Positions 1 through 8,960 of a DNA stretch of 10,454 nucleotides are shown piece after piece. Source of the DNA: Stenocarpella maydis (taxonomy: Eukaryota; Ascomycota; Sordariomycetes; Diaporthales; Diaporthaceae); assembly GCA_002270565.1 (NCBI GenBank), contig NQMI01000273.1:1-10454 (forward strand), in the 5' to 3' direction. The notes under the pieces were generated by a model, which saw only the letters and a program-made list of their open reading frames with translations, did no database searches and was not told where the DNA came from. Both the position numbers and the translations under genes were made by a program. How positions within the stretch are numbered: the stretch's first letter is position 1; every line of letters starts with the position of its first letter.

Positions 1-24
1 AAGGAGGGCTTACAGAAGCCCAAC

Positions 25-95
25 TTAATTCAATACAAAGTTGTCCAGACCATTGTCAATCATCCCAATTCGCCTCAGAGCACCATACTGCAACC
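25..95 (-). pseudogene. Possible 3'-terminal exon of an unidentified gene
   Basis: On the minus strand a pyrimidine-rich run ending in CAG (plus 96-108) looks like a 3' splice acceptor. It is followed by an open stretch of 22 codons, LQYGALRRIGMIDNGLDNFV plus two residues, ending at a TAA (plus 25-27). The codons look like ordinary coding sequence and the GC content is normal, unlike the AT-rich DNA to the right. I do not recognise the protein family. The upstream exons should lie to the right but that sequence is transposon-like, so the gene is probably cut or its intron holds an insertion. It could also be a chance ORF. Confidence 0.3.
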
Positions 96-119
96 CTGTT
101 GGAAAAAACACACATACGC

Positions 120-360
120 TAAACTGAATGCTATTTTATAGCACAAATTTTTCAGAGTGCTATTAATAATAGACTATCTAAGCTAGTAATAGCTTTATCA
201 ATACATCCCTATAATCATTAAGGCCGCCAACAATCCTATTGATCCACCCCTATCCAATAGGTCCTCAACCCTAACCTTAGTAAGGTAGCTTACTGCTAAC
301 TTAGGCGGGGCACCCTTTTAGAGAGGGTCCTATAGTCTATAAGGGTTGCCTTCTATAATA
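120..360. other. AT-rich stretch with no recognised gene
   Basis: This stretch marks the change from ordinary-GC DNA on the left to AT-rich repeat DNA. It holds a short GC-richer patch around 220-330 with a weak inverted repeat (CCTATTG at 235-241 and CAATAGG at 255-261). No coding frame, LTR end or terminal inverted repeat could be supported. It may be part of the transposon relict that follows. Confidence 0.3.
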
Positions 361-1143
361 GTCATCAGCTAATAGGTGCAAGTTTATAATATTATCTCCC
401 TCCTTACTTTCTTTATCCTTAAAGGTACTTCTATAAGTTTTTTATCCATTCTTTTAATTTTAATTATACCTTTTTAATTAGTTATATCTAATAAGGTGAA
501 GGATTCCTAAGTCTCTAAAGTATCTCATCATTTAGAAAAAACTAAATAAAGTAAATCCTTATCTACCACTATTTTTTCCCAATGTTTAATTATATCAACT
601 TATTTATCTTATATTACTACCAAAACGCCGTATATTACCTCTAAAGAGGATTCCTCTCACTACTATAAGTATATTTATAGGAAATGAGGATATTATAACA
701 TACATAGGCTTATACTTACCTAAATGGAAAAGATTATTAAGATACATTCCTAAATTAAGAATAAGCTAGATATAGCTAAGAAAGAAGCTATACTAGCAAA
801 TATAAATATTAGCTATCTATACAAGTAGCATTACTTATAGGCTGAGAAGGTAGCACATATAATACACCATAATATCAAGATAATTAACAAGCTAGATCAT
901 ATAGAGAAGGAGGAGGCTAAGGCCAAACACACGCAGATTACCAAGCAATCTGCTAAAGTTACTCATTAGAGTTCTATAGAGGAGGCTAGAAAGATAATAC
1001 TACAGGAGGTTTTATTACATTCTAAGTGCAATATTAGTGTTTTCAATTAGAGTATTCTAATAAATAAGGGTATTAGTTAGTCTAAAATTATAAATACTAA
1101 TAATAATAAGGGTGCACCTATAAGTAGCCCATCTGGTTATTAA
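360..1143 (+). pseudogene. Relict coding stretch, tentatively a pogo/Fot1-class transposase C-terminal part
   Basis: From 625 to the TAA at 1141-1143 one frame runs 172 codons without a frameshift. It is rich in Lys, Glu, Gln and Ile, contains a TKTPYITSKEDSS stretch near its start and a charged, helix-prone middle (IEKEEAKAK), and is broken by eight internal stops. In another frame, near 375-415, a YYLPPY sequence recalls the LPPHSSH block before the third acidic residue of pogo/Fot1 DDE transposases, and SSFRKN near 520-540 recalls the later F-R-x-T-G block. Fot1-like proteins have a proline/threonine linker and a charged tail after these blocks, which fits the order here. The match is by eye and weak, frameshifts would be needed, and no terminal inverted repeats were found. 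The protein-like character is more certain than the family. Confidence 0.33.
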
Positions 1144-1660
1144 TTCATTTACTAGGAATTAATTTTTAGGTATATAGTTTTAATTAATTATAATTATATT
1201 TATTTCCTAGGTTTACTAATTGCATTATATTTCTTACTATTTCATTTTCCTATAACTAATAGTCACTAGGGTGGTATGGCGCTAGTACTAATATTCCTTT
1301 AAGTATTTCTTAGGTATTACCAGTGTTTAAGTCCTAATTTAAAAAGAGTAGCTAATAATCATAGTTTTTAGAGTATATTTTACTAGTAATTACAAGATCT
1401 TAAAATAACTTAGTCATTAAGGAAGTCTAAGGTAGCTTAACTAGTAACCTTAGGGTTAGGGCATATAAATTACCTCCTAATCTACCTAAATAATATCCTA
1501 ATTAATTATTATTTCATTTTTCTAAAGTTCATTATATATAAGTTTTATTATAGCAATAGTTTCATTATAATATTTAGTTAATTATACTTAGTTTTACGTT
1601 TAGCTTACTTTATAGCTTTAGGGTATTAGTTTATAATAGTTTTTATATTATATTCCTAAA
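1144..1660. other. AT-rich, RIP-like DNA, no gene recognised
   Basis: This lies between the plus-strand relict and the end of the chromovirus polyprotein. The minus-strand element's 3' untranslated region and left LTR would be expected here. I searched for the LTR signatures seen at 5440-5845 (TGTTATAAACC start, actagatagcc block) and did not find them. The stretch is TpA-rich, with a short GC-richer island around 1265-1290. Confidence 0.4.
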
Positions 1661-1661
1661 G

Positions 1662-4030
1662 CTTATTTCTATAATATATTAGGTTTTCCTTTAGTTCCTA
1701 TATATTCTTATTTATATTATAGCATTTTCATTTAATAAGGTATTCCATTATATCTCTATATTACTTTAAATTTATTATTTATTTTACTTTATATTCCTTA
1801 TTATACTTATTAATAGTTTTAATTTCTAATTTAAGTTTTATATTCCTAAATATTAGCTTTAAAAGTAAAATATAGAAGTTGTTATATTATTTTATTCTTT
1901 TAGGTAGGGATAATTTATAATTAGTATCTAATTATTTCTATAAAATTTTAAAGGGGCTAATTTTCTTATAATTAAGCTTATTACTAGGTTGCTTAGTTTT
2001 AATATTTTATTAAAGAAGGTAGACTTTATTTCTCTTCTTAAGAATTAGTTCCTTAATTCTTTTCTAGTTTATATATTTTATTATTTATTCCTATATATAA
2101 CCAAGTTCTTTCTAAATATCCTTCTAAATTTATTTAATTTATATTGCCTTTTATTCCGCTCATTCTACTAGTATTACATCTAGCAGTAATTCATAGTATG
2201 CTTATAGCTTATATCTATAGAATGTAAAGAAAGGTAATTATTTAGTTATACTAGTAGTTATACTATTATAGGTGAATTGTACTAATGGTAGCAACTTAAC
2301 CCAATTATCCTATAGTTAGTTAATATAATATTAGAAATATTATTCTACTATCTAATTAATTCATTCTATCTATCTCTCTATTTATAAGTATACTATTATT
2401 CACAGTTTATATTTTACTTTAAACTAGTTTATTAATAATTTCCAAAATTTAATATAAAGAGCTTATCTTTATTTAAGATAATTTTATATAATATTTTATA
2501 GTTACTTATAATAATTTATAGAAACATATATATAAGTTCTTCTATTATACTAGCTTCCTTATATAGTATAAAGTATATATACTTACTCAGTCTGCAAACC
2601 ACTACTAGAATACATTTGTATAGTACTCCAGTTAAGAGTTCTCATAAGAGTAGTAGCTTAATTATGAAGTCTAGACTAATAGATAACCATATAGTTATAG
2701 GTACTAGTAGGAGATTCAATAGTCCATATAGCGCATATTAGGAGGCCTTATTTTTATTATATAGGTTGCATTAGCTAATAATATCCTTAACCTTCTTCTT
2801 AAGGTTAAGGATCTAGTAATTCCATTAAATTCTTTTAATCATCACTATAATTCCTTAATAATTATATATTAGTGCTCTATATATTTTCTTAATTAGCTTA
2901 TTTTATTCTTTTAAATTAGTAGGGGTTTTCTAAATTAGGAAGTTAACTTTAATTATAACATTAAGCTCTTAATTAAGGATAAGGCTTCCATCCTCTTAAA
3001 GTCTAAAGACTATCCATTCCATAGGTATTTCTTTATCTTAGTAATCAGGTCTCTTACTAAGCGCATCTACCCTAGCATTCTTAATTCCATCTATATAAAT
3101 AACCTTAATATTAAATTATAATAAGAATTCTATATATCTAATTTATTACTTATTAAGGTTCTTAATTATTATAAAGGTAATAAGATTCTTATAATCCATA
3201 TAAAGCTTAATCTATTTCTTAGCTTTAATAAGATAGTATTACTATTCTTAAAATGTATATATTATAGCTATAAATTCTTTACTTAATATAGTATATTAGG
3301 TTTCTAATTTATTGAACTTCTTACTNGCATTAAGGCCTTTAGGGCCTATCCTTATAATGACATCTTATACTAATTCTTAAGTTTATCTTTAATATATATT
3401 TAATATTTAATTATTATATAGGTTTTCTATTTAGTTAGCTAGTATAAATAAGTTAAAGGGGTCCTAGGGTCTAGCTAAAATATAGTATCGCTAGTATTCT
3501 AATGCTATTACTTAAGTACCCATCGTTATAAGTTATATTACTTAGAAGTTATCTAAAGGGGTAATTCTATATATCTTTATACAAACTAGTCTTAAGTAGG
3601 TTTTTCCTTAAGGTGCTCTATATGCATATTATAAATGTATAAGGTTTATAAGATTTATTTATATTCAATATACTTAAAGTATACCCTTACTATATCTTCT
3701 CTTCTTTTAGTTTCCTTCTTAGGGTGCTAAGCTATCTGCTTAAAAGTTCTGCTAGCTATTATAACTTCTATTATATTAGTCTTAGGTGCTAAAAGAGGAG
3801 TCTATCCTAAATATGTTTATAGTTCCTCTTATTATATCTAACGTATATATAGGTCTAGTATAAGGAATTCTATTAGTTCTTATAAAGGATTAAGGCTTGG
3901 AAGGTTCTTCTATTACCCTATTATAAGTATCCTTCCTTACTTTCTAAAAGCATTTTTAAGGAACCAGTTAGCGCCTTCCTTCTTACTATAGTAAATAGGA
4001 TAGCTATTATTAAAGCAAGCTATCTAGTTA
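1662..4030 (-). pseudogene. pol remnant: linker, RNase H, integrase, chromodomain
   Basis: Recognisable blocks from 5' to 3' on the minus strand: a gag-pol linker with YYSKKEGANWF (3958-3993); RNase H (about 3044-3335) with SKKFNKLE, KEFIAII, DYKNL and the closing VDALSKRPD (3044-3070); integrase zinc-binding region (about 2744-2870) with KKKVKDIIS-CNLYNKNKAS, whose second Cys of the CxxC is Tyr; integrase core with ISLDFIIKL holding the first catalytic Asp (codon 2669-2671); integrase C-terminal block KISPFKIL (1942-1965); and a chromodomain (1662-1796) with EYKVK, MEYLIK and a Trp-to-stop in the KWKGY motif. These would cut RNA from DNA hybrids, insert the cDNA and steer it to heterochromatin. 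All are inactivated by many stops. The Y-x-D-D reverse transcriptase motif was not found between about 3335 and 3950. One undetermined base lies at 3326. Confidence 0.82.
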
Positions 4031-4387
4031 AAAAAGATATAATTATTTTTTGCTTACCAGGGTTCCTTTACTAGAGGGACAGGTTGCTATCTAGCCCTAT
4101 CTTTCTAAGTCCTTATACTAACTAAAGTACAACCTATAGTGTAATTATTCCTTATTAGGATTATAAAATCCTTATTCTTTATTAGGATCCTATTTAGAGT
4201 ATATTTAGCATTGATTATATATTGTTAATCTGCAAATATAATACTTATCTTTAAGCTCCCATTATTACTTTAACTAAGGGGGAGATTATAAGGCTATACT
4301 AATCTATTATAATTCTTTTATAGTAGCGTTAGCCTATCTAGGGCCTTCTAATATAGGCTTCCAGTCCCTATCCTTCCTTAGGGCCCT

Positions 4388-4930
4388 ACATTTTTACGCA
4401 AAATATCCCATTTTACTACAGTTATAGCATTTAATATTCCTTTTATTTATAAGCTTCTTCTAAGTAGCATTAAGTTCTATAGGTCTCTTATATTATCCCC
4501 ATTAGGTATTTAGCTTTTAATACTTCCTACTTATGTTAGATTTATACTTATAACCTTTATATTTAAGCGATTAAGAAGCATCCCCTTATGTTTCTTAATA
4601 TCTTATATAAAGCTAATTATTAATCTTAATAGCCAGCTTAATATATTATAGAAAATCATTATACCTATCCTATCTAGCTAAGTTATGTTTTACTTCCTCT
4701 TTAAGTCCTTAATAAATTATAAAGATCTTAATATTATTTATATAATTAATTTATGTGTAAATCCTTTTAAATTCCATAATATAATTTAATACTAAGCCCT
4801 TCTAATATAGCTTTAGGAATTCTCATTTAGCTCATTATTTTTCATTAGGATTCTAGAAGAAAGTCTTTGGGGCCTCTTTATAGTTCTTATATTTACTAAA
4901 GATTTCCTTAGTTTCTTTCTAATGGTCTTT
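4388..4930 (-). pseudogene. gag remnant with CCHC zinc knuckle
   Basis: The minus strand shows a Ty3/Gypsy gag capsid region: KTFF-NPNEK near 4840-4870, EFKRIYT near 4750-4775, then YQ/*-GLKEEVKHNLAR, DRYNDFL and YIKLAIKINN (about 4620-4730). A nucleocapsid-type knuckle follows at 4388-4429 with CYNCSKMGYFA-KC. Spacing is the standard C-x2-C-x4-H-x4-C, but the His is Tyr and one residue is a stop, each one transition away from the consensus. Gag would form the virus-like particle and bind the element's RNA. The N-terminus probably starts near 5000-5100 but no start codon can be supported. Non-functional. Confidence 0.82.
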
Positions 4931-5439
4931 AAAGTGTTTAGCATTTATATAATCTATAAATTAGGGTTTAAACTATACTAGGGCCCTCCCTTTTAGAAAA
5001 GAGGCCATATATATAACCCTTTTTCCTTCCAGCTATTTATCTAGCTAGTAGAAGTACTAATAAGCCTTAACCTAGGTTAGGTGAGCTTAGAGTTAACTAG
5101 AAGTTCCATTATAAGTAGCCAGGCTATTAAGTTTAATACTTTCCTTACTTAGGAGAGGTATATTAATAATATTTATAGCAGCCTATAGGGTAGTAACTTT
5201 ATTATAGAATTATTCTATCTTATTATTTTACTAAGCTTGCTTATTAATAAAAGTTTAAAGGCGATTAACTTTATTAATTGGCTATTAGAGCTATTAATCA
5301 TTTATTTCACCCTAAGCATTAGTAACATTTATTGCCTACAGAAGGTTATTAAATCCAGATATCCTAAAGGGATTTATATATAATATTGCTTAAAGTCTGT
5401 ATTATAATACATAAATAAGAGTTATTAAAATATAATAAT
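4931..5439 (-). other. Chromovirus leader and gag N-terminus, unreadable
   Basis: This AT-rich stretch lies between the 5' LTR and the recognisable part of gag. It should contain the primer-binding site next to the LTR end (about 5430-5440) and the gag start. RIP-like decay hides both and I cannot assign them. Confidence 0.5.
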
Positions 5440-5845
5440 TAGAGGGTTTTAAGTTAAAATAATTCTTAAGTTTTATTTCTTTTACTAAATAATTTTTCTT
5501 TATTTACGAATATTATTGGCGATAATATCACTTCTATAGGCTATCTAGTGGCATCTAATATTAGTTAATAACTTAGTCTATCCTATAAAGTTATCTACTG
5601 TAGTGATAACTGTATCCTTATATATTCATTCTTTGTGCTCGCTAGCTTTTATTAAGCATAAGTCTGTGTGAGTCGTATACTTCTTCGCGGCGGGCTTGCT
5701 GCTCGCAACCAAGCGTTGCAGCAGTCTAACTCTGGGAGGATGTGCGTTACTAGCCTCAGGTGTCTGGCTGCTTTAGGGGTTACCCCGCTGAGGTCAGGGG
5801 TGCTTTTTATGGTAGTCAGCCGCCTGCCCTTGGTGGTTTATAACA
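5440..5845 (-). repeat. 5' LTR of the chromovirus
   Basis: On the minus strand it opens with TGTTATAAACCACCA at 5845 and runs about 406 bases to a TTAAAACCCT-type end near 5440. The opening matches the LTR at 9778 (TGTTATGAACCAACA). The second half also matches it: atcacta-agtagata (5592-5609) and cactagatagcct near 5538-5551. The first, U3-like part (about 5655-5835) is GC-normal and little mutated, whereas the R/U5-like part is AT-rich. A TATA-like atatataagg (about 5618-5628, minus) sits at the boundary and could be the promoter. A 72-codon ORF inside the GC-rich part (5668-5886) resembles nothing and is not called a gene. Confidence 0.72.
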
Positions 5846-5944
5846 TTAAACTACTAATGATTTTATTAATTTACCTTGGTTACTAATTTCTAACTTTAAC
5901 CGTAGTGTATTTAGTATACTTATTATTTTACTATTATCCCTTAG

Positions 5945-6290
5945 GGTTTATTATAGTAATTAATTTAACTTCTAGGTTATAATATTTTTTTTTTTTTACT
6001 TATTATATAAAGATTTATATTGTTTATTATTAAATGGTATAATTAATGAAATATAGTTTTAAAGGAATAATTAAGGCCTTTATAACCCTTATATTTAGGA
6101 GTGTTTAATAATTTATATTTAATTCTTTTAAATAACCTTATTTGATTTATAGGTTAAAAAAGATTAAAAAAAATATATAAGGCTATCTAGTAGTAAGACT
6201 AAATATATAGATTAATGACTAAAGAGTTTATTCTATAAAAGCTTTGTACTATAATAATAACTTTGTCCTTATATGTTTTAATTCTGTATC
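5945..6290 (-). repeat. Second LTR copy, 5' part missing or diverged
   Basis: The minus strand of 6178-6243 matches the LTR at 10042-10107 closely: ttttatagaa, actctttagt, attaatct, a tagtct block, then actagatagcctta. A TATA-like catataagg lies at 6271-6279 (minus), and an ATAAACCCT end-like motif lies near 5945-5953, as in the other copies. No TGTTAT opening was found on its right side, where GC-normal DNA begins. A run of 13 T (5985-5997) lies inside it. The copy is separated by about 100 bases from the LTR at 5440-5845 and has the same orientation, suggesting tandem or nested insertions. It ends close to the HET gene's upstream region. Confidence 0.6.
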
Positions 6291-6550
6291 CGTCCTTGGT
6301 GGTGGACCGTCTGGACCGTTGATAATGTGAGCGGTCCCGTCGGTCCATCCTGGCTTGTGGGGGTTGTGATCCTAACCCTGGTGGTTGGCTGGGTCGAGAG
6401 CGTTAAACCGTTTTCGGTGGTGGCGCACCATATTCCAGCTGAAGTCCACCACTACAACTACCAGCCCTCGAAATTTCAAGGCACCGGCTCGATCTCGTGT
6501 TCGGAGGTCAACTATTTTCTCGCAGCTGCCACCTGGCTTCACACAGCACC
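6291..6550 (+). promoter_or_regulatory. Upstream region and presumed 5' UTR of the HET gene
   Basis: This is GC-normal DNA between the LTR remnant and the HET start codon, presumably promoter and 5' UTR. No TATA box at a standard place is evident. Near its left end is an imperfect inverted repeat (6303-6347) built from two GGACCG and two CGGTCC units. The stretch can be read open in the HET frame back to a GTG at 6497, but no ATG is available there. An 11-base string, ccagggttagg, occurs on its minus strand (about 6370-6382) and in the U3 of the LTR at 9876-9886, so part of it may be LTR-derived; this is only suggestive. Confidence 0.4.
6303..6347. repeat. Imperfect inverted repeat with doubled GGACCG units
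   Basis: The left arm 6303-6318 carries GGACCG twice (6304-6309 and 6313-6318). The right arm 6332-6347 carries CGGTCC twice (6332-6337 and 6341-6346). The arms pair except in the three middle bases, with a 13-base spacer. It could fold as a cruciform, be a binding site for a dimeric regulator, or be a remnant of a transposon end. The sequence alone does not decide. Confidence 0.6.
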
Positions 6551-8741
6551 ATGTCAAGGTATAGATACAAGCCGCTGAGAACCGAGCTCGCGGAGATCCG
6601 CGTCATTCATCTCTTGCCTGGTGACTTTGAAGACCAGCTGGCCTTTCATCTCCTGCATTTGCCATTGCCAGTTCTGCAGGAGTCGACGCGGAGAGAAACG
6701 CCGGATGAACTCAAAGCTCTCCGGCAAATGGTCAGCTTTCCTTGGGAAATCGCAGAAACTGATGGCGGTGAGGTGATTCTTTTTAACATCATTGACGGTA
6801 GCACGCAACCTCTCTCCGTGATCCCGTCGTTACCGAAAGAGGATGTGGCCGACGAGCTAAAATTTGAGGCTCTCTCCTACACATGGGGCGATGCCGACAT
6901 CTCGGATTTTGCAGAAGTCGATCTTGCTGGATCTAAGGAAGAGCGCGCGAAGCTGGGATTGCGACCCAATCTTGCTGCTGCACTTCGGCATCTACGCCTG
7001 AGAGACAGAATCCGAGTGTTGTGGATCGACGCCATCTGCATCAACCAGGAGGATATTGAGGAACGAAACGAGCAGGTCAAGCGGATGAGCCACATCTATA
7101 GCTCGGCAGAAAAGGTCATAGTCTGGTTAGGCGAGGAGAAAGGTGATAGCAAACATGCTATAGAAACCTTACAGCACATTGGTCGCCAGCTCAGGAGCAC
7201 CGTGGGTGGCCGCATCATCGCAGCACCCGATGCCACGGAGCCAGCATTTTGGCGCAATGATCATGCGCCTTCTTTCGACGAGCGTACATGGAACTCACTG
7301 GTGAGGCTCGTGGAGCGACAGTGGTTCTACAGGCTGTGGTGTTGGCAAGAAATAAAGCTCGGCGGGAAACAGGCCCTTCTTCAATGCGGATCAGACACAA
7401 TACCCTGGAATGCTTTTTGGCTCGCAATACTCTGCCTTCATAAAAAGGAGTCGTTGCCCTCAACACAGTTCCGTGAACGATGCAGGCACATCGCGTTTCT
7501 CAAATACGATCAATCTGGAAACTCGATGGCCAACATTCTCGACATTAGTCGAAGTAAGGGATGCGCCAATCCAAGAGACAAGATATACGGGCTGCTGGGG
7601 ATCACACCAACGAGTTTCAGTACTGGGATCACAGTGGATTACTTGCGGCCAGCGGAGCATGTGTTTGAAGAAGCCTTCTTGTGTCATACTAGGATGACGG
7701 AAAGATTGGAACTTCTGAAGCACTGCGATCTCGCCAACCGTCGGATATCCGGACCATCGTGGGTGCCGGACTGGTCTAAGACGGAGTTTGCCGCTCCTAT
7801 ATTGAGTGACCAATGGTCGACTGGAATCTCACGAGCTCACTACAAGCACACAGGGGGAGGAGAATTGCAGGTTCTTGGTAAACAGATGGCCATGGTGAAA
7901 TCAGTCAGTGGGGCGGCCTCGAGGAATGAGAATGAGACACTTCTGGCGATCAAGGAGTGGTATAGTCATTTGCCCCCGGAGGAGATGTATTGCACTGGAG
8001 AAGACATGGAAACGGCCTTCGCCGTCAATCTCTTCATGGACCGCAGCCGTGAGAGGCATCCCACCCAGCATTTCCTAAGCAGGCGGGAATGGGCCGCAAG
8101 ACTGCCGACATTTCTTGGTTTGGACCACAATCCCGCGAACCATCCAATCTATGCCGACAGAGAAACTGCGAATCTGATACAGAAAATACGCGGTCGACGC
8201 TTCTTCGTCACAGACAATTGTCTCTTGGGAACTGCTCCAGCTGGTATTCGCCAAGGTATGTCCTCTTCTTTGCTGCGGAGACGCCTTGGCATGCTACTTA
8301 TCGTATTTGTCTGACTGTCTATAAGGCGACATGATATGTCTTATACTTGGGACATATGCCCCGATAGTCCTTCGCGAGTGTGATTCGGGATCTTTTCAAG
8401 TCGTCGGGGAATGCTACGTACACGGCCTAGGAGATGGTATAGGACTTCTCGGGCCGCTCCCACCTCAATGGGAGGCAATCATCCGAGGAGATCCGATGGG
8501 TCGCGCAACCCAGCATTTCATCAATCTTTCTACCGGACAGGAGACGCAAGAAGACCCACGGCTAGACCCTCTACCGAAAGATTGGGAGCGGGTCGCACAT
8601 GACAGACGTCCCGATGATCCAGGCATCTTTGAGCGGTTTCGAAATAGTGTCTCAGGGGAGGAAGTCAACTATGATCCAAGAATGTCCCCAGAGTCTTTGG
8701 CAGCCCGTGGAGTCCGGCTGCAATGGATGACGTTGATATGA
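6551..8741 (+). CDS. HET-domain (heterokaryon incompatibility-type) protein, two exons
   Basis: Exons 6551-8255 and 8326-8741 join in phase 1 to give 706 residues, a usual length for this family. The ATG at 6551 has A at -3 and begins MSRYRYKPLRTELAEIRVIH, a typical N-terminus for these proteins; the open frame upstream offers only a GTG. The HET domain (PF06985) spans about residues 105-270 with FEALSYTWG (105-113), LWIDAICINQ (157-166), the ER-N-EQV-RM-IY block leading into VIVWLG (to 194) and RQWFYRLWCWQEI (256-268, an uncommon variant of the usual RLWVIQE block). Then come NPRDKIYGLLG (340-350), SWVPDWS (403-409) and RRFFVTDNCLLGTAPAG (from 549). WW-like repeats lie near 57-93, 613-648 and 651-688. 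HET-domain proteins trigger cell death when incompatible nuclei share a cell; partner and allele specificity cannot be read here. No signal peptide or membrane segment is evident. Codon use is GC-normal with no RIP damage. Confidence 0.93.
8256..8325 (+). other. Spliceosomal intron of the HET gene (70 bases)
   Basis: Donor GTATGT at 8256-8261, branch point CTGAC at 8311-8315 and acceptor AAG at 8323-8325, with 10 bases from branch point to acceptor. Length and signals are typical of filamentous ascomycetes. Splicing joins G to GC to make a Gly codon and continues RQG-DMICLILG, the usual continuation of this family. Without splicing, the frame stops at TGA 8312-8314, which lies inside the branch-point motif. 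Confidence 0.9.
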
Positions 8742-8960
8742 AGCTGCAGTGGCGAAGATGGTACGAGCATTGTGTGTCCTTGGCATGATTCAATCAGTTG
8801 CCTACTGCAACCATTGGGCAAGTCTTGGAAATCGCAGAGAAATGTGTTTACGTGAGTTGGAGAGGAGGTTATCCTCTAGTCTACGACAAAAGTTACCAAC
8901 CAACAAGTTACATCCTTCTCCCCCTGTAAACACAACAACCCTGGGAGAGGCCCCCGTGCC
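8742..8960. other. Convergent intergenic region, HET 3' UTR
   Basis: About 220 bases separate the HET stop codon from the end of the convergent NmrA-like pseudogene. No clear AATAAA signal is seen; fungal genes often lack one. A small perfect hairpin (AGAGGA 8861-8866, TCCTCT 8872-8877, 5-base loop) is present. A 71-codon open frame (8749-8964) has no recognisable content and is not called. Confidence 0.5.

Larger units (their letters stand above)
1662..5845 (-). mobile_element. RIP-degraded Ty3/Gypsy chromovirus retrotransposon (truncated)
   Basis: Read right to left, the parts come in the order of a chromodomain-bearing Ty3/Gypsy element: 5' LTR (5440-5845), gag with zinc knuckle, pol linker, RNase H, integrase and C-terminal chromodomain. 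Each was recognised from conserved residues that survive between many stops. Typical changes are Trp, Gln or Arg codons to stops, knuckle His to Tyr and zinc-ligand Cys to Tyr, all explained by C-to-T or G-to-A, the RIP signature. The sequence is extremely AT-rich and cannot encode a working protein. The 3' (left) LTR is not recognised and the reverse transcriptase core was not found, so the copy looks truncated as well as mutated. Family assignment is firm; exact ends are not. Confidence 0.85.

Noticed and set aside
5690..5810. tRNA or small RNA gene in the GC island
   Set aside because: No cloverleaf, A-box or B-box arrangement could be made; the island is explained as LTR U3.
5668..5886. 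72-codon plus-strand ORF
   Set aside because: It lies in the GC-rich U3 of an LTR, antisense to it, and resembles no protein.
5985..5997. T13 run as the poly(A) tail of a retroposed transcript
   Set aside because: It lies within an LTR copy, and no LINE, SINE or processed gene adjoins it.
6497..6550. N-terminal extension of the HET protein to position 6497
   Set aside because: The codon there is GTG, the 18 extra residues resemble nothing, and the ATG at 6551 has good context and gives the family-typical N-terminus.
6372..7813. Several minus-strand and frame-shifted ORFs over HET exon 1
   Set aside because: They are shadows of the HET reading frame with no coherent protein content.
6497..8314. 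HET gene ending at the TGA at 8312-8314
   Set aside because: Donor, branch point and acceptor signals define a 70-base intron, and the spliced frame continues with residues expected of the family (CLILGTYAPIVLRE).
8331..8741. A separate small gene starting at ATG 8331
   Set aside because: Its first codons continue the HET protein in frame after splicing; it is exon 2.
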